A stretch of DNA of 57,554 nucleotides from assembly GCA_046346665.1 (NCBI GenBank), contig JAXMHQ010000033.1, positions 1 to 57,554 of the forward strand. Reading direction: 5' to 3'. Every line of letters begins with the position of its first letter. The stretch's first letter is position 1. The notes below the pieces were generated by a model. That model was not told the DNA's origin. It searched no databases and was given only the letters and a program-made list of their open reading frames with translations. The DNA is from JAXMHQ01 sp046346665. Lineage in GTDB: Bacteria > Verrucomicrobiota > Verrucomicrobiia > Limisphaerales > JAXMHQ01. Positions 48,079-55,173 of this stretch are shown here, in pieces. Made by a program: the position numbers and the translations under genes.

Positions 48079-49923
48079 ATGCACCGGATTCTCTCCATCC
48101 TCGCATGCCTGGCCGCGACGGCTTCCACGAGCGCCGGACCCGTTCATACCTGGGAAAAAATCGAGCTCACCTTCCACGCCGCGCGCCCTTACACCAACGC
48201 GTACATGGATGTCGATGTCTGGGTCGACTTGAAGGGGCCCGGGTTCGAGCGGCGCTGTTACGGGTTCTGGGACGGCAGCAACGTGTTCCGCGTCCGCGTG
48301 CTCGCGACCGCGCCCGGAGTTTGGAAATGGCGCAGCGGCTCCAATCCGCAGGATCCCGGATTGTCCGGCCACGAGGGTTCCTTCACCGCCGCGCCCTGGT
48401 CCGACGCCGAAAAATCCGCGCTGATCACGCGGCGTGGCTTCATCCGTCCCTCCGCCAACGGTCACGCGTTCGAGCTGGCGGACGGCACCCCGTTCCTGCT
48501 GCTCGGCGACACCTGGTATGCGGCGGCCACGGATCGATTCCCGTGGTTCGACGATGACCGGGAGCGGCCGATGGGGCCGGAGGCGGGGTTCAAGGATTAT
48601 GTGCGCCACCGGAAAAACCAGGGGTTCAACAGCGTGGCGTTGATCGCCGCGTTCCCGAACTGGGCCACGGACGAGGCTGCCTGGGACGTGTGGTTCGACA
48701 AGGCCGCGGATGTCTGCATCCGGTCGGCATGGGTCGACCAGGGGGAAATCGCGGCGCACAAACCCCGCGACCAATGGCGCGCCAAGAACATGCAAAACGA
48801 AGGCGGCCGCGCGTTCCTGTTCCCCGGCCGCGTGCCCGGCTACGAGAACGTTTTTCCCGATGTCACCCGGATCAATCCCGCTTATTTCCAGGCGCTGGAC
48901 CGGAAGATCGATTATCTCAACGCGCAGGGGTTCATCCCCGTCATCGAGGCGGCGCGCCGGGACGTGACGTCGGCATGGCGGAAATTCTATCCCTGGCCCG
49001 ATTCCTACAGCCGCTATGTGCAATACATCTGGAGCCGATACCAGGCGAACAACTGCCTTTACAGCCCGGTGCATTTCGACTGGCCGGAGATGACCGCGCC
49101 GCCGGAGGCGCTCAACGCCGCGGCGAACCGGGTCATCGACCGCTACGGTCCGCCCCCGTTCGGCACGCTGGCTTCCTGCAACGCCTCCGTGTCGAGCCTG
49201 CTGAACTTTGGCGGGCCCGATCGGAACCGCTGGCTGACGTTTCATCAGATCGGCAATTTGCGCGAGCACGATGCCTACTGGTATTTGACCGAGATTTACC
49301 GGGCGACGCCGGCGCGGCCGGCGTTGAACGGCGAACCGTATTATTCCGGCATGGCGGACAAGCGGTATGAACTTTACAAGTACGGAGCCCCGGGCGGCAC
49401 GGAGACCGACGACCGGGACGTGCGCTCCGGGATTTACGGCAGCTTCCTCTCCGGCGGATTCGCGGGGCATATCTACGGTTCCGAAGGAATCTGGGGTGCG
49501 GACATCGAGCCGGGTTCCAGCCCGTTCATGTGGGAGGCGTTCCAGTGGAATTCGGCCAACCAGATGAAACACCTGCCGCGATTCGCGATGTCGGAGGGGC
49601 GCCGCTACCAGGATCTCGTGCCGGATTCCAATTTCATTTCGCCCAGCGAAACGCACGTGACGAAGGGATTTCTCGGCTGGGCGTATGCGGCGCGAACGCC
49701 GGATCGGAATTATTTCCTGGTTTACTTCGAGAAAGATTGTCCGAACGGCTCGCGCGTGCGGGGAGGGGAGCCGTTTGGTCAATACCGGGCGTCCTGGTTC
49801 AACCCGCGAACGGGCGACTGGACCGACGCCGGTATGCTGAAGGCGAATGTCTGGGGCTGGATCCAGCTGCCGGATTTTCCGGCGAACGACGATTGGGGAC
49901 TCAGGTTGGTTAGGGAGTTATAG
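48079..49923 (+). CDS. Secreted glycoside hydrolase, DUF5060-DUF4038 type (GH140-like)
   Basis: This protein of about 614 residues has a signal peptide (MHRILSILACLAATASTSAG). An N-terminal beta-sandwich follows (about 25-115; VHTWEKIELTFHA, DVWVDLKGPGF), matching the DUF5060 type, and then a TIM-barrel domain of the DUF4038 type (about 130-500; FELADGTPFLLLGDTWYAA, YWYLTEIYRATPARPALNGEPYYSG). The C-terminal region is beta-rich (TPDRNYFLVYFEKDCPNGSR). This combination is found in apiosidase (GH140) and related pectin-degrading enzymes. The acid pair is not assigned with confidence. The ATG at 48079 was chosen because the in-frame upstream part reads through a repeat. Confidence 0.8.
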   Translation: MHRILSILACLAATASTSAGPVHTWEKIELTFHAARPYTNAYMDVDVWVDLKGPGFERRCYGFWDGSNVFRVRVLATAPGVWKWRSGSNPQDPGLSGHEGSFTAAPWSDAEKSALITRRGFIRPSANGHAFELADGTPFLLLGDTWYAAATDRFPWFDDDRERPMGPEAGFKDYVRHRKNQGFNSVALIAAFPNWATDEAAWDVWFDKAADVCIRSAWVDQGEIAAHKPRDQWRAKNMQNEGGRAFLFPGRVPGYENVFPDVTRINPAYFQALDRKIDYLNAQGFIPVIEAARRDVTSAWRKFYPWPDSYSRYVQYIWSRYQANNCLYSPVHFDWPEMTAPPEALNAAANRVIDRYGPPPFGTLASCNASVSSLLNFGGPDRNRWLTFHQIGNLREHDAYWYLTEIYRATPARPALNGEPYYSGMADKRYELYKYGAPGGTETDDRDVRSGIYGSFLSGGFAGHIYGSEGIWGADIEPGSSPFMWEAFQWNSANQMKHLPRFAMSEGRRYQDLVPDSNFISPSETHVTKGFLGWAYAARTPDRNYFLVYFEKDCPNGSRVRGGEPFGQYRASWFNPRTGDWTDAGMLKANVWGWIQLPDFPANDDWGLRLVREL

Positions 49924-50007
49924 AGTTTGGGAGTTTGAGAGTGGCCAAGGCTCTCGCGTGATCAATTCTTAAACTCCTAAACTCTTAAACTCTTAAACTC
50001 TTAAACT
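49924..50007. repeat. Inverted repeat of GAGTTT/AAACTC units
   Basis: The left arm GAGTTTGGGAGTTTGAGAGT opposes four CTTAAACT units at 49970-50006. A second copy of the same kind is at 55015-55124. Confidence 0.88.
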
Positions 50008-50011
50008 GTCC

Positions 50012-50875
50012 TCACGCCGTTTGCAGCGCCATGCTCTTGTAGCGCGGGGGAGCTTCGTCGGCCGGCGCGGCGCTGGAGAAGGCGAGGTAGATCAGGGTGG
50101 GGAAGTAAGTGATCGGCAGGAGCAGCGGGAGCGCGAGCCAGGAGGCTTTGTTGCGGGCCTTCACGATGTTGATGCACCAGACCACGTGGGCGACCAGGGG
50201 CGCGATGGGCGAGATCAACACGAGCAGGCTGCCGCCGAAAGTGCCGGTCGCGGCCAGGATCGTGCAAATCGCCGGGGCGAGGATGGCGGCGAACCAGAGA
50301 GGCGACATACCCGCGGCCCGGAACAGCGGGATGAGCTGGAACCCGGGAATCCAGATGAGCAGGCCGGGGTCGTAATTGGATTTGATGCAAATGAGCCGCA
50401 GGCAGAAGCAGGTGAACAGGTAAATCACCAGGGACACGGCCAGGACAATCAACAGGAACTGCAGCACGAGCTTGCGAAGATCCTGCAGGCTCATTCCCGC
50501 GGGCAGTTTCCATTCGGGACCCTGCCCGGATGCCGCGATGCTGGCATGTTCGTCGGCCGCCTCGCGAGCAGCCACCGTGGCGACCTCGTTCGTGACGGCC
50601 GGCTCCGGCGTCGTGGCGTAACCGAGCTGCCGGCGCACGTCCATCGTCAGGTCGGTGATCTTGACATTGATCATGCCGTTGGCGTGCAGGATGAAAACGT
50701 AATCCGCCGTCTTCGACGTCACCGTCACGTTCGTATACGTTCCTGTCCTCGTTTTAAGCACGTCGAATTTCTCTTCGACCAGCGTGCCGCCGAACAGGCT
50801 TTGCACCCAGACCACCGCCGCCAGGGCCAGTCCAAAACGCCACGGACGATACCGATAACTGCCGGCAATATTCAT
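50012..50875 (-). CDS. Conserved membrane protein with N-terminal signal peptide
   Basis: This 287-residue protein starts with a signal peptide (LALAAVVWVQSLFGG). A short beta-rich region follows (about 32-85; TYTNVTVTSKTADYVFILHANGMINVKITDLT), which resembles a periplasmic segment common in this lineage. The C-terminal half has about four transmembrane segments (VLQFLLIVLAVSLVIYLFTCF, PLWFAAILAPAICTILAATG, LLVLISPIAPLVAHVVWCINI, LALPLLLPITYFPTLIYLAF). The membrane part resembles the DUF5684 family. The function is unknown. Confidence 0.65.
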   Translation of the reverse strand: MNIAGSYRYRPWRFGLALAAVVWVQSLFGGTLVEEKFDVLKTRTGTYTNVTVTSKTADYVFILHANGMINVKITDLTMDVRRQLGYATTPEPAVTNEVATVAAREAADEHASIAASGQGPEWKLPAGMSLQDLRKLVLQFLLIVLAVSLVIYLFTCFCLRLICIKSNYDPGLLIWIPGFQLIPLFRAAGMSPLWFAAILAPAICTILAATGTFGGSLLVLISPIAPLVAHVVWCINIVKARNKASWLALPLLLPITYFPTLIYLAFSSAAPADEAPPRYKSMALQTA

Positions 50876-50953
50876 AAACTGTTTTTTTGATTGTCGGATC
50901 TACCGCGCCGCATCGACACGCTCCGAGGCACGAACCATGCCACCCGCAGAAGT

Positions 50954-51160
50954 GCGGAATGCGGAATGCGGCGGAGCGGGGCGAGACTTGGTGGGGCGAG
51001 ACTCCGTCGAGCCCTGATCCGGAAATGGGGTGGTGGAGTCCTGGAGTTGTGGAGTGTTGGAAAAGACCGCGGAGCGCTCTCGGCGACCCTCTCAATACTC
51101 CAAACTCCATTACTCCATCACTCCAGCCTTTTCGAGGGCTCGACGGAGTCTCGCCCCACC
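50954..51160. repeat. Nested composite inverted repeat upstream of the GT2 gene
   Basis: Outer family-2 arms at 50990-51015 and 51134-51160 enclose inner GGAGT/ACTCC arms at about 51029-51060 and 51092-51127. A GGAATGCGGAATGCGG heptamer arm precedes them. The rest of the 325-bp spacer (50876-51200) holds no gene; it is the divergent promoter region of the two flanking genes. Confidence 0.88.
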
Positions 51161-51200
51161 TTGATTTGATTTTCCCCCGCGAACCCCTCATGTTGGCAGG

Positions 51201-51926
51201 ATGCGCATTTCCGTCGTGGTGCCCGCTTTCAACGAAGAGCGGCTGATTGCCGGGACCCTGGCTGCCATTGAGCCGGGCCTGGACGCATTTCGGCGGCGGT
51301 GCTGGGAGGTCGAGCGCATTGTGTGCGACAACAATTCCACCGATGCCACCGCGGCGATCGCGCGGGCCGCCGGTGCGACGGTGGTTTTTGAACCGGTGAA
51401 CCAGATCGCCCGCGCCCGCAACCGCGGCGCCGAGGCCGCCACCGGGGATTGGATTGTGTTCATCGACGCCGACACCCATCCGCCCGCCGCGCTGTTCGAG
51501 GACGTCGCGGCGGCAATCGAATCAGGCCGCTGCATCGCGGGCGGGGCGACGATCCGTCTCGACGGCCATTATCCCAGGGCGGCGGCAATCACCGCGGGAT
51601 GGAACTGGGTCAGCCGGACGGCGCGATGGTTTGCGGGATCGTTTGTGTTCTGCGACGCCAAGGCCTTTCGCGAGGCGGGGGGATTCAGCGCGCGGCTGTT
51701 TGCCGGCGAGGAAATCGATTTGAGCCGCCGGCTCAAACCCATCGCGCGCCGCGCCGGCCGGGAGATCCTCATCCTGCACCGCCACCCGGTCGTCACCTCG
51801 GCCCGAAAGATTCACCTGTATTCCACCCGCGAGCACCTCACGTTCCTGGCGCGGACGGTTTTGGGCGGCGGCCGGACGCTGACGAACCGCGAGGCGTGCC
51901 ACACGTGGTACGACGGAAGGCGCTAG
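51201..51926 (+). CDS. Family 2 glycosyltransferase
   Basis: This 241-residue GT-A glycosyltransferase shows VVVPAFNEERLIAGTLAAI at the N-terminus, DNNSTDAT, and the metal-binding FIDADTHPP motif near 91-99. GEEIDLSRRL closes the active-site domain. No transmembrane segment is obvious. The sugar donor and acceptor cannot be read from sequence; it is upstream of lpxC but separated by a large repeat spacer, so an envelope role is only a guess. Confidence 0.82.
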   Translation: MRISVVVPAFNEERLIAGTLAAIEPGLDAFRRRCWEVERIVCDNNSTDATAAIARAAGATVVFEPVNQIARARNRGAEAATGDWIVFIDADTHPPAALFEDVAAAIESGRCIAGGATIRLDGHYPRAAAITAGWNWVSRTARWFAGSFVFCDAKAFREAGGFSARLFAGEEIDLSRRLKPIARRAGREILILHRHPVVTSARKIHLYSTREHLTFLARTVLGGGRTLTNREACHTWYDGRR

Positions 51927-51935
51927 CCAGTAGTC

Positions 51936-52138
51936 GGTGGGGCGAGACTCCGTCGCGCCCTGACTGGGCCCTGAGGATTATTGGATAAATGGATTTATGG
52001 ATTATTGGAGGGCTCCGCGCGACAGTCTTCCCATTTATCCAGAAATCCATGAATGCAACAATCCAGTCTTCCAGGGCTCGACGGAGTCTCGCCCCACCGG
52101 CCCGCGAGGATTCCGCATTCCTCATTCCTCATTCCGCA
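51936..52138. repeat. Nested composite inverted repeat upstream of lpxC
   Basis: Outer family-2 arms at 51936-51962 and 52072-52099 enclose inner GGATT/AATCC arms at 51976-52005 and 52032-52065. The loop is GGGCTCCGCGCGACAGTCTT. CATTCCTCATTCCTCATTCC units follow at about 52111-52137. The left outer copy has one changed base (CGCGCCCTG). Confidence 0.9.
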
Positions 52139-52183
52139 TTTGAATGGCTTGCCAATCCGGGCGGCGGTTTGTTTAATGCCGCC

Positions 52184-53539
52184 GTGCTACACCAGCAAAC
52201 CCTCAACCAGCCGGCCAGTTATTCCGGGGTCGGACTTCACAGCGGCAACCGGGTCACAATGACCGTCCTGCCCGCACCCGCCAACTCGGGCATACGGTTC
52301 CGGCGCGTCGACTTGGAGGGCAAACCGGAAATCGAAGCCCGCGTCGAAAACGTCATCGAAAACAACCGGTCCACCACCCTGGCCAAGGGCAACACCCGCG
52401 TCCACACCGTCGAACACATCCTCGCCGCGCTCGCCGGATACGGCATCGACAACGCCGTGATCGAGCTGGATTCCAACGAGCCGCCCATTGCCGACGGCAG
52501 TTCGCGCGAATTCTGCAAGATGATCCAGGCCGCCGGCTTTTCGCCGCTGGCCGAAAAAATCCAGCCCTACACCCCGACGGCTCCGATCGAGCTGCGCATG
52601 GGCGAGGCCCTGATGACGCTGTTCCCGGACGAGGGATTCAAGATCAGTTGCACCAGCTCCGACAAGCACGGCCGGTTCACTGAGTTTTTCAGCATCGATC
52701 TCAACCCGCGGAGCTGGGAGAAGGAAATCTCGCACGCGCGAACGTTTTGTTTTTACGAGGAGATCGAATACCTGATCAAGAACGGCCTGATCAAGGGCGG
52801 CAGCCTGGAGAACGCGGTGGTGATCCGCGACGACGCGGTGCTGACGACCGAGCCGCTGCGCTACCAGGAGGAGTTTGTCCGGCACAAAATTCTCGACATC
52901 ATCGGCGACCTGTCGCTGGTGGGGAGGCCGATCCGCGGACACCTGATTGCGATCAAGCCGAATCACGCGTCCAATTGCGAAATGGGCCGCCTGATCAGCG
53001 CGCAGATGCGCAAGCCGCTCGTCGCAGCCCAGGCGTTCGGGCCGCCGCCGGCCGCCGGGGCCGAGGGCGAAGCCGCCGCCGCACCGTCGGACTCCGGCGA
53101 CAACGAGGAAACCATGACCATCGAGCGGGTGATGCAAATCCTCCCGCATCGCCCCCCGTTCCTGATGGTCGACAAGGTCACCAGCATCGGCGAAAACCGC
53201 ATCACCGCGGTCAAGAACGTCACCATCAACGAGGATTTTTTCAAGGGCCATTTCCCCGGCCACCCCATCATGCCGGGCGTGCTCCAGCTCGAAGCCATCG
53301 CCCAGGTCGCCGGCATTCTCACCATGAAAAGCGGCGAAAGCCTCGGCCAGCTCGCCTACTTCATGTCGGCCGAGGACGTCAAATGGCGCAAACCCGTCGT
53401 CCCCGGCGATGTCCTGGAAATTGAAGTCGAACTCACGCGGTCCCGCGGCAAAATCTGCAAGGCCAAGGGTGTCTGCAAAGTCCGCGGCGAAATCGTGAGC
53501 GAAGCCGCCGTCACTTACATGCTCCGAGGCAAAGCCTGA
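52184..53539 (+). CDS. lpxC/fabZ: Bifunctional UDP-3-O-acyl-N-acetylglucosamine deacetylase / 3-hydroxyacyl-ACP dehydratase
   Basis: This protein of about 451 residues fuses two domains. The LpxC domain (about 1-300) deacetylates the lipid A precursor: SYSGVGLHSGN at the N-terminus, zinc ligand H78 in HTVEHILAALAG, and HKILDIIGDLSLVG further on. A short Ala/Pro/Gly/Glu linker (about 305-325) leads to the FabZ domain (about 330-450) with HRPPFLMVDKV and FFKGHFPGHPIMPGVLQLEA, holding the catalytic His. This fusion is known in Bacteroidetes and Chlorobi as well. The GTG at 52184 was chosen; no ATG lies in frame between the repeat and the LpxC core. It leads the operon with lpxA. Confidence 0.94.
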   Translation: MLHQQTLNQPASYSGVGLHSGNRVTMTVLPAPANSGIRFRRVDLEGKPEIEARVENVIENNRSTTLAKGNTRVHTVEHILAALAGYGIDNAVIELDSNEPPIADGSSREFCKMIQAAGFSPLAEKIQPYTPTAPIELRMGEALMTLFPDEGFKISCTSSDKHGRFTEFFSIDLNPRSWEKEISHARTFCFYEEIEYLIKNGLIKGGSLENAVVIRDDAVLTTEPLRYQEEFVRHKILDIIGDLSLVGRPIRGHLIAIKPNHASNCEMGRLISAQMRKPLVAAQAFGPPPAAGAEGEAAAAPSDSGDNEETMTIERVMQILPHRPPFLMVDKVTSIGENRITAVKNVTINEDFFKGHFPGHPIMPGVLQLEAIAQVAGILTMKSGESLGQLAYFMSAEDVKWRKPVVPGDVLEIEVELTRSRGKICKAKGVCKVRGEIVSEAAVTYMLRGKA

Positions 53540-53547
53540 AACGCCCC

Positions 53548-54312
53548 ATGATTCATCCCACCGCCATCGTCCATCCCAAGGCCCAGGTCGGCCCCGACTG
53601 CGAGATCGGACCCTACTGCGTCATCGGCGAACACGTGACCCTCGGCGCGGGCTGCCGCCTGATTTCCCACGTCGTGATCGACGGCCACACCACCCTCGGC
53701 CGGAACAACCGCATCTATCCCTTCGCCAGCGTCGGGCTCCAGACGCAGGACCTCAAATACAAGGGCGGCCTGACCCGGCTCGAGATCGGCGACGAGAACA
53801 CCATCCGCGAATGCGTCACAATCCACAGCGCCACGAGCGACGGTGAATCCACCGTGATCGGTTCCCAGAACAATATCCTTGCCGGATCCCACATCGGTCA
53901 CAACGTGGTCCTTGGCGATCGCATCATCGTTTCAATGGCCGCGCTGGCCGGCCACGTCATCGTCGAGGACGCCGCGCTCGTCGGCGGCCTCTCCGCCGTC
54001 CACCAGTTCTGCCGCATCGGCACCATGGCCATGATCGCCGGCTGCGCCAAGGTCGTCCAGGATGTGCCGCCCTACATGCTCGTCGACGGCAACCCCGCCG
54101 AAACCCGCGCCGTGAACAAGATCGGCCTCGAACGCAACGGCGTCACCGAGGACGCCCAATCGGCGCTGCGCCAGGCGCACAAAATCCTGTTCCGCGACGG
54201 ACTCACGATCCCGAACGCGCTGTCGAAGATCGAGTCGGAGCTGCCGCCGCTGCCGGAGGTGGCGCACCTGGTCGCGTTTTTCCGGAACAGCACGCGCGGG
54301 GTCACGCGCTGA
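53548..54312 (+). CDS. lpxA: UDP-N-acetylglucosamine O-acyltransferase
   Basis: This 254-residue left-handed beta-helix trimer adds the first acyl chain of lipid A. Hexapeptide-type repeats run from about 2 to 180 (HPKAQVGPDCEIGPYCVIG). The catalytic histidine region HSATSDGESTVIGSQNNILAGSHIGHN is near 93-119, and a helical C-terminal domain follows. It starts 8 bp after lpxC/fabZ. Confidence 0.95.
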   Translation: MIHPTAIVHPKAQVGPDCEIGPYCVIGEHVTLGAGCRLISHVVIDGHTTLGRNNRIYPFASVGLQTQDLKYKGGLTRLEIGDENTIRECVTIHSATSDGESTVIGSQNNILAGSHIGHNVVLGDRIIVSMAALAGHVIVEDAALVGGLSAVHQFCRIGTMAMIAGCAKVVQDVPPYMLVDGNPAETRAVNKIGLERNGVTEDAQSALRQAHKILFRDGLTIPNALSKIESELPPLPEVAHLVAFFRNSTRGVTR

Positions 54313-54316
54313 GCGC

Positions 54317-55012
54317 ATGGACCTGCCGCCGCTCACGCCGGGCACGCTCTACCTCGTCGCCACACCCATCGGCAACCTCGAGGACATCACCCTGCGCGCC
54401 CTCCGCGTCCTGCGCGAATGCGACCTGGTCGCCGCCGAGGACACCCGCCACACCGGCCGCCTGCTCCAGCATTTCCAAATCTCCAAGCCGCTCCTGAGCT
54501 GCTTCCAGCACAACGAAGCCCGCCGCGGCGGCGAAATCCTCGACCGCCTCCGCCAGGGACAGAAAATCGCCCTGGTCACGGACGCCGGCAGCCCGGGAAT
54601 CAGCGACCCCGGCGAACGCGTCGTGCGCGCCGTGCGCGAAGCCGGCCTCCGCGTCGAACCCGTCCCCGGCCCCGCCGCCCTCGTCGCCGCCCTCACCGCC
54701 AGCGGATTGCCCACCGACGAATTTCATTTCGTCGGATTCCTCCCGCACAAATCCGGCCAGCGCCGCTCCCGGCTCGAAGCGCTTCTCCCCATCCCCGGCA
54801 CCCTCGTGCTTTACGAATCCCCCTACCGCATCGAGAAACTGGTCGGCGAACTTCAGGCGGTCTTCCCGGATCGCACCGTGGTTCTCGCCCGCGAATTGAC
54901 CAAAAAATTCGAGGAATTCCTCCGGGGCAAACCCGCGGAGCTCGCCGCGCATTTTCAGCAACACCCGGCCAAAGGGGAATTCGTCGTGCTCGTCGGCCCG
55001 GCGCAGTTGTAA
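54317..55012 (+). CDS. rsmI: 16S rRNA (cytidine-2'-O)-methyltransferase
   Basis: This 231-residue tetrapyrrole-methylase-fold enzyme methylates C1402 of 16S rRNA. TLYLVATPIGNLEDITLRAL is at about 11-30, AAEDTRHTGRLL follows, VTDAGSPGISDPGERVV is near 90-106, and PGPAALVAAL is near 116-125. The length is somewhat shorter than the usual 280. It begins 4 bp after lpxA and ends the operon. Confidence 0.94.
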   Translation: MDLPPLTPGTLYLVATPIGNLEDITLRALRVLRECDLVAAEDTRHTGRLLQHFQISKPLLSCFQHNEARRGGEILDRLRQGQKIALVTDAGSPGISDPGERVVRAVREAGLRVEPVPGPAALVAALTASGLPTDEFHFVGFLPHKSGQRRSRLEALLPIPGTLVLYESPYRIEKLVGELQAVFPDRTVVLARELTKKFEEFLRGKPAELAAHFQQHPAKGEFVVLVGPAQL

Positions 55013-55014
55013 CC

Positions 55015-55124
55015 AGTTTGGGGGTTTAAGAGTTTAGGAGTTTGAGAGTGGGGAAATCTCAGCCGCGTGAACATACTTTCCGGCGCAACTCTTAAACTCC
55101 TAAACTCTCAAACTCTTAAACTGA
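55015..55124. repeat. Inverted repeat of GAGTTT/AAACTC units
   Basis: The left arm (GTTTAAGAGTTTAGGAGTTT at about 55024) opposes AACTCTTAAACTCCTAAACT (from about 55087). It is the same type as 49924-50007. Confidence 0.88.
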
Positions 55125-55173
55125 CAACTCAAACTATTTGAATTCATCACACGCCTGAACCAAACTTCGTCCG

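Noticed and set aside
1155..52099. Family-2 repeats as fragments of the ISAs1-type element, since both contain CAGGGCTC
   Set aside because: The shared part is only 8 bp, and in the composites CAGGGCTC faces inward, opposite to its place at the outer ends of the insertion sequence.
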